A stretch of DNA of 23,132 nt. Origin: JAXGMQ01 sp964613055 (lineage in GTDB: Bacteria > Caldisericota > Caldisericia > JAAYUI01). The DNA lies in contig CAZTGD010000032.1 of assembly GCA_964613055.1 (NCBI GenBank), forward strand, positions 1 to 23,132, given 5' to 3'. The notes below the pieces were generated by a model that was given only the letters and a program-made list of their open reading frames with translations, ran no database searches and was not told where the DNA came from. Positions 6,810 to 15,485 of this stretch are shown here, piece after piece (the first letter of the stretch is position 1; every line of letters starts with the position of its first letter). A program made the position numbers and the translations under genes.

Positions 6810-8057
6810 GTGAGGCAATCCATTCTAATCATTTTAGCCTTGGTAATGACGTTTATGACGGGCTGTAAGAGTCCGATTACCAGTATTGAGTTATGTATCG
6901 AAACATCACCTCCAGGTGCGAAGATATCTAGTGGGAGCCAGTATCTAGGGAAAACTCCGAAAACAGTGCGTGTATCAGGTTTCAGATCAGTTCAGGTATC
7001 CCTTGACGGCTACAGGGATGAAATGATTGAAAGTGATGAATTAGAAACACCAAGGACCTACAGATACATAGAACTTAAGAAACTTCACCAGATCGAGTTT
7101 GACTACAAACCCTCCGGGGCAGAGGTTTGGGATGGCGACAAACTTATTGGGAAAACCCCATTTATCGCTGAAATGATAGCGGGTGAAAAGATTATTAAGG
7201 TCACTCTGCTTGATCATGAGGAGTACATCGACAGGTTTTTTGTCCACGGAGAAACATACAGAACGGAAGAGCTTCAGCCTTCAATCAAGTACATATCCCA
7301 AAATCTTTGTTACATAGGTACAAATCCACTAGGTGCAAACGCAGAATCACTCGTAGTTTGCAATGAAACACTGGCAAACGAAATTGATCAATGGGGTGTA
7401 ACCCCCATCGAGGGCACCAATGCAGACATTATGGAGAAAAACTGCGATCGCTTCTTTATCTTCCGTTACGAGGACAAGTATCCGTCTGTTTTAAGATTTA
7501 GAGGAAGCATCTATTCAGAAATTGAACTTACAGAGAGTTCTATTTCATCAATCCCAAGTATTCCGAAAAATGGAGTATTGGATCTCTACTATCAAAAACA
7601 GTTTGCTGATGAGAGATTCTCAACCACTAAAAATGGTGATATGTATAACGTCTATTCGGTGAAATACTCAAAACCCGTCTCAATTGTTGACATGCAATCG
7701 AAGGCTTCCAATATCTCCGGTGCCAGCTGGCTCGATAACCGCTTCTTTGTTGTCCGAACTAAGAATGATTTTGATGATACGGTTTATTTTTTATTCGATA
7801 ATGATTCTCACAGAAGGGTGAGATTTGAGGATTTTGGGTTTTACAGGGAAAGGGCTGTGCCTGGAATAATGAGGTTGGGTGAACAGATACCCACATCTCC
7901 AGTTCGTCTTGACTCTTTCCATGACTTCAGATATTCATATTACGGTTCAGGTATCATGTTTTTCGTGAGACCCTACTCTGGAAGAGAATGTTGGCTGGTA
8001 ATTCATTCTGATATAAACATCGACAATCCAGAGTTAGTGGATGTTATTATCAGATAA
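6810..8057 (+). CDS. Lipoprotein with two PEGA domains
   Basis: A 415-residue exported lipoprotein of unknown role. The signal peptide ends in lipobox MTGC with lipidated Cys19. Two PEGA domains follow: residues about 28-88 (IETSPPGAKISSGSQYLGKTP, then VSLDGYRDE) and about 92-152 (FDYKPSGAEVWDGDKLIGKTP, then VTLLDHEEY). PEGA domains are small beta-sandwiches common in surface proteins. The remaining 250 residues have no domain I recognise; they are rich in aromatic residues and look like extended beta structure. The start is GTG with no Shine-Dalgarno sequence; a TAAAAT box six bases upstream suggests a leaderless transcript. An alternative GTG two bases earlier is out of frame. It is separated from the upstream lipoproteins by a terminator and converges on hypD. 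Confidence 0.85.
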   Translation: MRQSILIILALVMTFMTGCKSPITSIELCIETSPPGAKISSGSQYLGKTPKTVRVSGFRSVQVSLDGYRDEMIESDELETPRTYRYIELKKLHQIEFDYKPSGAEVWDGDKLIGKTPFIAEMIAGEKIIKVTLLDHEEYIDRFFVHGETYRTEELQPSIKYISQNLCYIGTNPLGANAESLVVCNETLANEIDQWGVTPIEGTNADIMEKNCDRFFIFRYEDKYPSVLRFRGSIYSEIELTESSISSIPSIPKNGVLDLYYQKQFADERFSTTKNGDMYNVYSVKYSKPVSIVDMQSKASNISGASWLDNRFFVVRTKNDFDDTVYFLFDNDSHRRVRFEDFGFYRERAVPGIMRLGEQIPTSPVRLDSFHDFRYSYYGSGIMFFVRPYSGRECWLVIHSDINIDNPELVDVIIR

Positions 8058-8114
8058 CTATATTCCCAGAATATGGTTTGAACTCTGAATTGACAGCTTC
8101 TATTTCGAATAACC

Positions 8115-8138
8115 ACACGATAGTGTTGAACTTTTTTT
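8115..8138 (+). terminator. Weak hairpin with T-tract after the PEGA lipoprotein
   Basis: ACAC-GATA-GTGT forms a four-pair hairpin (8115-8126), followed five bases later by seven T residues (8132-8138). The stem is too short to be convincing alone, but it lies between two convergent genes where a terminator is expected. Confidence 0.35.
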
Positions 8139-8171
8139 AGATAGATTTTGATTCACAAGTAAAGAAAAATC

Positions 8172-9248
8172 CTAATTCCTTTTGTACTTGTAGTATGCAC
8201 TGCAAGTTCCCTCACCTGAAACCATGCACGGTCCAATCGGATTTGCGGGTGTACACGACTTGGCAAAAAGGGGGCATTCAGTTGGCTCAGCAGAACCCGT
8301 GATAACCTTTCCGCAGATACATCCAGGTGGTTCAGGTGTCGGTTCTACTGATATATCAAACCTCTTTTCTGCATCATATTCAGCATATTCGTTTCTAAGC
8401 TTGCAACCAGAGTTTGGTATCAGACCCATACCACGCCATACAGAATCACACGGCTCAAAAACATCATCCATTATCTGCTGTGCTCTAATGTTTCCATCTT
8501 CCTTAACAACACGATTGTACTGATTTAAAACCATCGGTTTATCATTATTTATCATCCTGGTCAGAGATTCGATTGATGCAAGCATATCCAACGCTTCAAA
8601 ACCAGTTACAACGGAAGCAATCCGATATCTGTTTTCAAGCACTCTGAATGGTCGAACTCCAGTTATGGTGATTACATGACCTGGCAACATGAATCCATCA
8701 ACTGATATTCCTGGTATATTGACAAGAGGATCAAGTGCTTGCACCACCGATTTGTGAAGTGACAGTATGGAAAAGTTTTTCAGTTCCATTTGTTTTGCAG
8801 TCTGTAGCGTTGCCGCAAAACTTGGAATAGTCGTTTCAAAACCTATTCCAATAAGCACAAACTGTCTGTCTGATTCTTTCTGTGCCCAACCAATAATATC
8901 AAATGGCGAGTACATCACCCTGATATCTTCGCCTTCTGTTTTTGATTCAGACAGAGATCCAGTCACACCTGGTACACGCATCATATCTCCGAATGTGCAA
9001 ACGGTTACATCAGGAATCTTTGTCAGAGAAATCATCTTCTCAATATCCTCCTGAGAGGTTACACACACTGGACATCCCGGGCCAGAAATCAGACGAAGAT
9101 TAGTTGGTATCATAGATCTAATGCCATGAGCAAACAAAGCGTGGGTATGAGTACCACATACCTCCATGATGGTCGTTTGTCGACTGACATGATCAGCTAT
9201 CTGTAATTTCAGTATGTCAACATCTTTTGTGAGAGGATTTCTATTCAG
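8172..9248 (-). CDS. hypD: Hydrogenase maturation factor HypD, probably CTG-initiated
   Basis: Fe-S protein that, with HypC, holds the iron to which HypE delivers cyanide during [NiFe] hydrogenase cofactor assembly. Conserved motifs are present: MEVCGTHTH with Cys31, GPGCPVC with Cys59 and Cys62 (same 28-residue spacing as Cys41, Cys69 and Cys72 of E. coli HypD), GFETT, and a Cys-rich C-terminus ending in GPCMVSGEGTCSAYY that carries the [4Fe-4S] cluster. The first ATG in frame, at 9167, would begin exactly at MEVC and remove the conserved N-terminal helix. The frame stays open upstream to a TAA, and the residues there (DVDILKLQIADHVSRQTTI) look like a HypD N-terminus. No ATG, GTG or TTG occurs in that stretch, but a CTG at 9246-9248 follows AGGAG and overlaps the hypC stop by eight bases, giving 358 residues, near family length. 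Confidence 0.93.
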   Translation of the reverse strand: MNRNPLTKDVDILKLQIADHVSRQTTIMEVCGTHTHALFAHGIRSMIPTNLRLISGPGCPVCVTSQEDIEKMISLTKIPDVTVCTFGDMMRVPGVTGSLSESKTEGEDIRVMYSPFDIIGWAQKESDRQFVLIGIGFETTIPSFAATLQTAKQMELKNFSILSLHKSVVQALDPLVNIPGISVDGFMLPGHVITITGVRPFRVLENRYRIASVVTGFEALDMLASIESLTRMINNDKPMVLNQYNRVVKEDGNIRAQQIMDDVFEPCDSVWRGMGLIPNSGCKLRNEYAEYDAEKRFDISVEPTPEPPGCICGKVITGSAEPTECPLFAKSCTPANPIGPCMVSGEGTCSAYYKYKRN

Positions 9249-9474
9249 TTTTCTCCTGCCTTATCGCATATGCTTGTGAGATAGTTTCCAGCATCTCCTT
9301 TGCTGTTTGTTCTTCAACCACCTCAATAGCAAATCCGGTATGAATGAGCAGATAGTCACCAATGCGAGCATCCGGAACCATATCTAATCGGGTATTCCTT
9401 TTCACTCCACCCATATCTACCACACCATCGTTTTCATTTTTTTCGATCAACTTGGCTGGTATCGCAAGGCACAT
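9241..9474 (-). CDS. hypC: Hydrogenase maturation chaperone HypC
   Basis: Small chaperone (77 residues, typical length) that binds HypD and the hydrogenase large-subunit precursor and carries the Fe(CN)2CO unit. The defining N-terminus MCLAIPAKL is present with essential Cys2, followed by the OB-like beta core (VVDMGGVKRNTRLDMVPDARIGDYLLIHTGFAIEVV) split here only by description, and a helical tail. GGAAGGAT lies about six bases before the ATG. The stop overlaps the proposed hypD start, and hypF ends 13 bases upstream. Confidence 0.96.
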   Translation of the reverse strand: MCLAIPAKLIEKNENDGVVDMGGVKRNTRLDMVPDARIGDYLLIHTGFAIEVVEEQTAKEMLETISQAYAIRQEKTE

Positions 9475-9487
9475 ATTATCATCCTTC

Positions 9488-11695
9488 CTAATTCTTGGAT
9501 TCTCTCAGTTTTGCAATGGCAACAGTTGCCTGACCAAGACTCACACATCCATCCCCAGGTGGGAATTTCTGATTGAAATACACCTCTAACCCCATCTTTT
9601 CAAGGGCATTCACAACCATTGACAGCAGTATCCTGTTTGCAAAGCATCCGCCAGAGAGTGCTACCTTTTCAATTCCCGTTTTATCTCTAAGCATACGACA
9701 ACCATTGACCATCGACAATGCGATTCCCTTGTGAAAACCACCAGGTATTGAACCAGGTCTCGAAATGGAATGTAAAAGAGCCATTCTCCAATCAACCTCA
9801 AAGTGATCACCCTTGTCCTCAATGGTAAATGGCAATGGTGGATGTGACCTATCATAATTCGTTTCAAGCAGAATCGCCAGTTGCGCTTCAAATGAAGCAA
9901 TCCTCCCAAGCCCTGTCAACACTGAAAAGCCATCAAACAGTCTACCCAGCGATGACGTCATAGGTGCATTCATCTTTGTTTTCAGCATTGATGATAACAC
10001 ATTCGATAGTTCATCCTCAATGCGAGCTTTATCCTGTTGGTTTATCTGTGACAGCATTGAATATAATGTTCGCCCCGCGTCTTTGACTGCTGAGTCACCA
10101 CCTGGCAAGGCAAAGGGTCTTAGATGTCCAGCTCTGATGAACTTTGATCTGTTGGTTATCAGGAATTCAAAACCCCATATGGTACCATCAGTACCATAAC
10201 CCGTGCCATCAGCCGCTATGCCTATCACTTGTTCATCTATGTCATGTTCTACCATAACACTGGCTATATGTGCATGATGATGTTGAATTGGAATGAAGAC
10301 ACCTGCATTCGAAATCTCATTCTTATGAATTGCAGACATGTATCCAGGATGCATATCATAAGCAGTAATAGACTCATTGAAACCGAATAAACTACGATAT
10401 GATTCTAGGATTTTCATGTAACGCTTGAATGCGTTTGCATTGTGCATCTCTCCGATATGTGGAGATACGAGCGCTTGGTTATTCCATGCAAAACAGAACG
10501 TTGATTTCATCTGAGTACCAAGGGCTAGCACTGGTGTCTCAGTGTTTATCTTAATAGTGTCAGGTACAAAACCACGCGCTCTCCGTAGAACCCTTGTTTT
10601 ATCAAAAACAATATCCATCACAGAATCATCTATCGGGTTTGATATATCTCTATCATTGGTGAGAATCGGAATATTGAATATGAATTCGTCATCATTGCTT
10701 GCTAGCGGTTCATCGTGAAGATTGGCAGATGTCAAAACAATTGGTGGCATATCCACCATCAGCAATACATGAACGGGTGTGTAAGGTAGAAATACACCGA
10801 TCTTGTTTGTTCCTGGCGCTACATTGTTTGCCAAATCATAACTATCCGACTTCTCAAGAATGACAATTGGGGCTCTCCATGAATCAAGAAGCTCTCTTTC
10901 CTTTGTTGAAATTGATGCTAACCTATTGGCTGTTGCTAGTGAGTCAACCATTACAGCCATTGCTTCATCACCCCTCTGTTTTAGGTCTCTTATACGTGAC
11001 ACAGCTGACGCGTCTGATGCTAAACAAGCGAGATGAAAACCACCGATGCCCTTTATTCCAATAACTTCCCCTGATTTGATTGCTTCTTTGCCATTAACAA
11101 TAGCTTTATACCCAGAGGCTTCACCCAGTCTCACTGAAGGACCGCATTTGTTACAAGCTATAGTTTGAGCATGGTATCTTCTGTTCCCTGAATCGTTATA
11201 CTCACTTTCACAGAAATTACAGAGTTCAAATTCATTCTGAGTTATATTATGACGGTCATAAGGCAGATTTGTTAGGATCGACATCCTGGGTCCACAATCT
11301 GTACAGGATATGAAAGGATGCCTGAAGCGTGGGTTGTCTGGTTTAAGGAGTTCATTCCGACAATTCTTACAAATGCAGATATCAGGTGGAACCAGTATCG
11401 CTGAAGATGAGTTGCTTGAACTTGGTTTTATATGGAAATCATTCCCTTGGTATTCAACATCATTTAAGTACTCGACTCTAGTGATCTCTGACATTGGAGG
11501 GTTATCATTTCGTATGGTTCGAATTGCAAGCTCTACTGACTCACTATCTCCAGAAAATACCACCTCTACACCGTCACCGGTATTTCTTACCCATCCATTT
11601 AAACCGTTATCGGTTGCTACCCTGTATATGAATGGTCGAAATCCAACTCCTTGGACTATTCCAAAAAACTTTAGATGTGCATTTCTTTCTGGCAT
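9488..11695 (-). CDS. hypF: Carbamoyltransferase HypF
   Basis: Converts carbamoyl phosphate and ATP to an enzyme-bound carbamoyl adenylate and transfers the carbamoyl group to the C-terminal Cys of HypE, the first step in making the cyanide ligands of [NiFe] hydrogenases. The 735 residues are near family length (about 750). Domains in order: acylphosphatase, residues 5-90, with GIVQGVGFRPF; two zinc-finger-like motifs built from four CxxC pairs (CKNC, CTDC, CNFC, CNKC), about 105-185; a YrdC-like domain, about 195-375, with KGIGGFHL; and the Kae1-like carbamoyltransferase domain to the end, with LGTQMKST, HHHAHIASV, GTGYGTDGTIWG and LSGGCFANR. The ATG follows the upstream stop by only two bases (TAG-GTTT-ATG), with AGG as a minimal ribosome site, so translation is probably coupled. 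Confidence 0.97.
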   Translation of the reverse strand: MPERNAHLKFFGIVQGVGFRPFIYRVATDNGLNGWVRNTGDGVEVVFSGDSESVELAIRTIRNDNPPMSEITRVEYLNDVEYQGNDFHIKPSSSNSSSAILVPPDICICKNCRNELLKPDNPRFRHPFISCTDCGPRMSILTNLPYDRHNITQNEFELCNFCESEYNDSGNRRYHAQTIACNKCGPSVRLGEASGYKAIVNGKEAIKSGEVIGIKGIGGFHLACLASDASAVSRIRDLKQRGDEAMAVMVDSLATANRLASISTKERELLDSWRAPIVILEKSDSYDLANNVAPGTNKIGVFLPYTPVHVLLMVDMPPIVLTSANLHDEPLASNDDEFIFNIPILTNDRDISNPIDDSVMDIVFDKTRVLRRARGFVPDTIKINTETPVLALGTQMKSTFCFAWNNQALVSPHIGEMHNANAFKRYMKILESYRSLFGFNESITAYDMHPGYMSAIHKNEISNAGVFIPIQHHHAHIASVMVEHDIDEQVIGIAADGTGYGTDGTIWGFEFLITNRSKFIRAGHLRPFALPGGDSAVKDAGRTLYSMLSQINQQDKARIEDELSNVLSSMLKTKMNAPMTSSLGRLFDGFSVLTGLGRIASFEAQLAILLETNYDRSHPPLPFTIEDKGDHFEVDWRMALLHSISRPGSIPGGFHKGIALSMVNGCRMLRDKTGIEKVALSGGCFANRILLSMVVNALEKMGLEVYFNQKFPPGDGCVSLGQATVAIAKLRESKN

Positions 11696-11699
11696 AAAC

Positions 11700-13931
11700 C
11701 TATTTTGGATTGTAATTTATGCTCACGATTTGTGATGGCGCATCCCAAGAGACTTCACCACCAAGTATCTCTGAAACCGCTCTCACTGGTATGAATGTTC
11801 GATCATTAGTAATCTCTGGTGAAGTGTCAATCTTAATAATATCAACATCATTGTTCTCAGTTATTTCAACTGTGTTCTTCCCGATATGGAACTGAATTTT
11901 TCTATCGCAATCACGAATGATTATGCTCCTGTCTGATGGATTCCAGTCTACACTTGTGAAGAATGCTTCAGCGACCAATCTTAGTGGCACCATTGTTCTT
12001 CCATTTGAAATATATGAGGGTGGATCAAATATTACTCGCTCTCCATTTATCATAACATCTCTCGACCCGACCTTTATCGATATGGTAGTGGGTATAGGAA
12101 TACCAATACATCTTGTTTTGCATAGTATAGTAAACTCTTCTCCAGATTGGGTTTCTATTATCAAAGCTCCTCTAAAATCGCATGAGTATCCAGGTTCCGG
12201 TTTAATCATTGAACCTTTTGATCCAATATCAATAACCTCTGTTTCTCCAGGTCTAATAATCAGTTCAGTCTGAGATACATTCAACCATGGAGGGTACGAA
12301 ATCGCTTCAAGCTGTAACATGAGATCTCTACCTCCACAATTCTGCAATTCAAACGGTACTCTCTTAAATGACTCCATTGAAACTACTCCAATATTTACAG
12401 TTGATTTGTCAAAACAAAGCTTTGGAGCATCCGGATCCTTTATAGTAATCGTTAATGGTATCTCTATTACAAGTTTATTCTCTTCATTTTCGTTTATAGA
12501 TGTATTGTCATTGAACTGAATGTGTCTTGGTCTTTCAGGCATCTGAAGTGCCTTTATGGTTGCGTGATTTGTTCCAACTATACCTTTATAAAATGGATTA
12601 ACGGTAAACATAACTTCCCTGGATTCTCCAGGCTTTAATGACACAATAGGTTCTTCAATCGTTATCCAATCTACAGATGTTAACAATCCAACGCTTATAT
12701 CTCTTTGCCATTCATCTTCAGCCTCATTGCTTATTGTTATCTGAAATGATGTAGAGTTGTCTGAAGTTTGTATTGTTTTCTCTATTAGTTTTGGTCTAAC
12801 AACCATCAAACCAGAAGGTTTCATTGATGCTAATCTTCCAATATTGTCTATACCTACAGTCAAACCCAGATAGACATAGCCATTATTCGCCGATATTGAT
12901 GAGATCTGTTCATCGACAAATTCAAAATGAAACACCTCTTCATTGTCAGATGTAAACGCAATGAGCCTTCTATTGCTACCTACGAGTATAGTGTTCCCAC
13001 TCACTAACATTTCGGAGCTACTTGGTTGTATTTCCTTTTTGAATAGCAATTTTCCAGTAAGTAAATCAAGCGCTACTATTAAGGATTCCCGAATTTTAAC
13101 AAATATTTTTTCGTTGAGTAAAACAGGTGTTTTATCTATCCACGCATCCACCCTTTTAGTCCATATCACACTGCCATCATCGCTGTCAATGCAATAGACA
13201 TTGTTATCATAGCTTCCAAAAAAAAGCTGATCATTGTATAAAAGCATACTACCAATCTTAGAACTAGCTATCTGTTTCTTCCAGAATAAACTACTATTCT
13301 CTTTATCAATTCGGTATAGATTGCCTTTGTCATCGCCAGCAAAAAGAGAGTCATTTAAAACAATTACCCCATAAGACAGAGGATTATCAAGCGTAATCTT
13401 GAATTCAATTACACCTGATAAAACATCAATTTTATATATCTCGCCATATGAATTTGCAACGTAACAATATCCACTTTCCTCGCATATTCCTTGAGCTATG
13501 CTTGCTCCAGTTGCTACCCTCCAGGATTCGATGTGGTCGTTTATATCTATCCCGATTATATCACCCCGCTCTAATCCGATTACCGCAATACTTCCTGTAA
13601 CGCATGGGGTTGTAGATATTGAGGTTTTTGTTGAGAATTCCCAGTAAAAATCACCATCTGCTTCAAATACCTTCATTGAGTCTGCACAGACATACACTAA
13701 ACCATCATATTCAATGACTTCGTTGATGAAACGAGAACCGACATTCTTTTTCCAGTACAGTGAGTACGGTGGTTCGATTGGTTTATCTGCTATACCATCA
13801 TGGTGACAGCCACCTCTAAAGCTTGACCATCCGCTATCCGAGGCAACCAAATATATTGAAACAGGAATCACTACCAAACAACAAACAAGCATTGCCAGCA
13901 GTATCCGGACAATCCCATTCTTATATTTCAT
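11700..13931 (-). CDS. Membrane-anchored beta-propeller protein with copper-amine-oxidase-like stalk domain
   Basis: A 743-residue exported protein embedded in the hyp operon. Residues 8-30 form an N-terminal signal anchor. Residues about 35-370 are PQQ-type (BamB-like) propeller repeats: WSSFRGG, then recurring patterns such as GDDKGNLYRID, SYDNNVYCIDSDDGSVIW and ALDLLTGKLLFKK. Two Ig-like modules follow, about 380-495 (VSLKPGESREVMFTV) and 505-610 (an ASPM/HYDIN-like segment with VPFELQNCGGRDL). Residues 619-743 are a copper amine oxidase N-terminal-like (stalk) domain with two copies of the NGRTMVPLRLVAEAF / NDRTFIPVRAVSEIL repeat. The propeller motif does not by itself prove a quinone cofactor. 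No enzyme motif is visible; a scaffold or binding role outside the membrane is likeliest. It starts two bases after the DUF1858 stop and ends four bases before hypF, so co-transcription is nearly certain. Confidence 0.88.
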   Translation of the reverse strand: MKYKNGIVRILLAMLVCCLVVIPVSIYLVASDSGWSSFRGGCHHDGIADKPIEPPYSLYWKKNVGSRFINEVIEYDGLVYVCADSMKVFEADGDFYWEFSTKTSISTTPCVTGSIAVIGLERGDIIGIDINDHIESWRVATGASIAQGICEESGYCYVANSYGEIYKIDVLSGVIEFKITLDNPLSYGVIVLNDSLFAGDDKGNLYRIDKENSSLFWKKQIASSKIGSMLLYNDQLFFGSYDNNVYCIDSDDGSVIWTKRVDAWIDKTPVLLNEKIFVKIRESLIVALDLLTGKLLFKKEIQPSSSEMLVSGNTILVGSNRRLIAFTSDNEEVFHFEFVDEQISSISANNGYVYLGLTVGIDNIGRLASMKPSGLMVVRPKLIEKTIQTSDNSTSFQITISNEAEDEWQRDISVGLLTSVDWITIEEPIVSLKPGESREVMFTVNPFYKGIVGTNHATIKALQMPERPRHIQFNDNTSINENEENKLVIEIPLTITIKDPDAPKLCFDKSTVNIGVVSMESFKRVPFELQNCGGRDLMLQLEAISYPPWLNVSQTELIIRPGETEVIDIGSKGSMIKPEPGYSCDFRGALIIETQSGEEFTILCKTRCIGIPIPTTISIKVGSRDVMINGERVIFDPPSYISNGRTMVPLRLVAEAFFTSVDWNPSDRSIIIRDCDRKIQFHIGKNTVEITENNDVDIIKIDTSPEITNDRTFIPVRAVSEILGGEVSWDAPSQIVSINYNPK

Positions 13932-13933
13932 CT

Positions 13934-14140
13934 CTATTCAGATATCTTCTCGTTTAACGCTTTCACAAGTTTTTCAACATCAACCCCATGGGCTCTTGCG
14001 CCATCTCTTACAGATTCAATCTCACTGATATGGCACCCAATGCAATGAAGACCAAACTGAAAGAAAACCTCCGCTGTTTCTGGCCACTTCTTGAGAACAT
14101 CCCCAAGCGTCATCGTGTCGGTAATTGTTGTCTTACCCAT
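13934..14140 (-). CDS. DUF1858-family small redox-type protein
   Basis: A 68-residue cytoplasmic protein of the DUF1858 / hybrid-cluster-associated 'redox disulfide' family. The signature is intact: an N-terminal helix beginning TLGDVLKKWPETAEVFFQFGLHCIGC, here given only as the motif GLHCIGC with a CxxC pair at about residues 33-36, and a C-terminal helix VEKLVKALNEKI. The CxxC is proposed to act as a disulfide or metal site. The frame opens at an ATG at 14152 overlapping the mrp stop, but an ATG at 14140 is preceded by GAGGTG at proper distance, so I choose that one. It lies eight bases after mrp and two bases before the propeller gene, making it a member of the same operon and a possible partner of Mrp in Fe-S or redox chemistry (inference). 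Confidence 0.9.
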   Translation of the reverse strand: MGKTTITDTMTLGDVLKKWPETAEVFFQFGLHCIGCHISEIESVRDGARAHGVDVEKLVKALNEKISE

Positions 14141-14148
14141 AACACACC

Positions 14149-15228
14149 TCATTTTCTGTTTCCATTTATTATAGCAAAAGAGTCAACAATTGCACGCGGC
14201 ATGTCAATATCCTCAATTACACCCTTATCGCAAGCTTTTGCGTACTCTGGATCGATAGGCACACCACCAAGGTATCTTACACCATGCTCGGTGCAGTTCT
14301 TCTCAACCATAGAATCACCAAAGACCTTTATCTCCCTGCCACAACCAGGACATGTGAGATGCGTCATATTCTCAAGTATTCCTACCAATGGAACATTCAG
14401 TTCATTTGCCATTCTCATTGATTTGGTAACTACCAGATTGGCAAGTTCCTGTGGGTTTGTTACAACCACAAATCCATCTAGTGGGTAAACCTGCATCACA
14501 GTTAGAGGCATATCACCAGTACCTGGTGGGAGATCAAGGAATAGATAGTCCAACTTCCCCCAATAAACATCATTATAGAATTGTTTCAAAACACCTGAAA
14601 GGATCGGACCCCTCCATATTACTGGATTGCTTGGATCCTTCATCAACAGATTCATTGAAACTACCTTAATACCAGATTTTGTTTCCCTGGGAGAAACACC
14701 ATCTTTAGCGGCAGAAAGTAAACCCTTTTGTCCAAAAATCGTTGGGATCGATGGTCCAGTGATATCTGCGTCCAAAACACCGACTGCGTTACCCTGTCTC
14801 CTCGCTTCAACAGCCAACATGCTTGTGATCATCGACTTGCCCACTCCACCTTTGCCAGATCCGACTGCAATTACATTCTTGATATCTTTCCCTGAAAGTT
14901 TCTTGAGCGGGTCTTCTTTCTGTTGAGTATTTCCTCCCTCCCGCACCTTTTGTGCTTTTGCAAATGTGGCCTTCTTTTGCTCTTCCGACATAGCAGTAAA
15001 AGAGAAATCTACAGACTTAACTCCATCAACCTTTGAAACTGCAGATACAACACCATTACCCATGCTTTCTTTCATCGGACATCCTGGAATGGTTAATGCA
15101 ACCGTAACATGAACATGCTCTCCTTCGATTTTAACATCTTCAATCATACCTAATGTTACGAGATCAACACCCAGTTCTGGATCCTGAACAGTTGATAAAG
15201 CTTGCATTACCATTTTTTTATCAATCAC
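14149..15228 (-). CDS. mrp: Mrp/NBP35-family P-loop ATPase with N-terminal MIP18 (DUF59) domain
   Basis: Fe-S cluster carrier of the ApbC/Mrp/NBP35 family. Residues 1-85 are a MIP18/DUF59 domain with DPELGVDLVTLGMI and the conserved GCPM motif at about 49-52. Residues about 115-355 form the P-loop domain: deviant Walker A GSGKGGVGKS at 123-132, DADITGPSIP, DLPPGTGD, and the metal-binding CPGC pair near residue 295, where a cluster bridges two subunits. The 359 residues match DUF59-Mrp fusions. The start is GTG at 15226-15228 with GGTGG a few bases upstream; the next in-frame ATG five codons on is a minor alternative. It is the first gene of the six-gene run ending in hypD. The 257 bases upstream (15229-15485) hold no gene; several AT-rich -10-like hexamers occur there but I see no clear promoter. 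Confidence 0.95.
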   Translation of the reverse strand: MIDKKMVMQALSTVQDPELGVDLVTLGMIEDVKIEGEHVHVTVALTIPGCPMKESMGNGVVSAVSKVDGVKSVDFSFTAMSEEQKKATFAKAQKVREGGNTQQKEDPLKKLSGKDIKNVIAVGSGKGGVGKSMITSMLAVEARRQGNAVGVLDADITGPSIPTIFGQKGLLSAAKDGVSPRETKSGIKVVSMNLLMKDPSNPVIWRGPILSGVLKQFYNDVYWGKLDYLFLDLPPGTGDMPLTVMQVYPLDGFVVVTNPQELANLVVTKSMRMANELNVPLVGILENMTHLTCPGCGREIKVFGDSMVEKNCTEHGVRYLGGVPIDPEYAKACDKGVIEDIDMPRAIVDSFAIINGNRK

Positions 15229-15485
15229 AATTCCACCGCCTTTCTGCTTACGGAGTCTATTCCTACATCGCCTTCATTTCGACTAAACGTCATAATTACT
15301 TCAGTTAATTACTCTAAAGGTAGACATAATGGTAACAAATAATCGTGGTTACGGCATATAAGAAATTTTTGCAATTCCAATAGCCCAGATCAGTATCTGT
15401 CCCATCTAGCAGATCAAGTACTACAGCATGAGCAATGCATATCAAATTTAAAATTTAAAAAAATTATCTACTGAAATACATGAAC

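Noticed and set aside
9165..9167. ATG as the start of hypD
   Set aside because: It would remove the conserved N-terminal helix and begin exactly at MEVC; upstream sequence in frame is HypD-like.
11917..12273. 118-codon plus-strand frame inside the propeller gene
   Set aside because: Opposite strand of a well-supported gene, no ribosome-binding sequence, and no recognisable protein features.
14141..14152. ATG overlapping the mrp stop as start of the DUF1858 gene
   Set aside because: Possible by coupling, but the ATG four codons later has GAGGTG at proper spacing and matches the usual N-terminus better.
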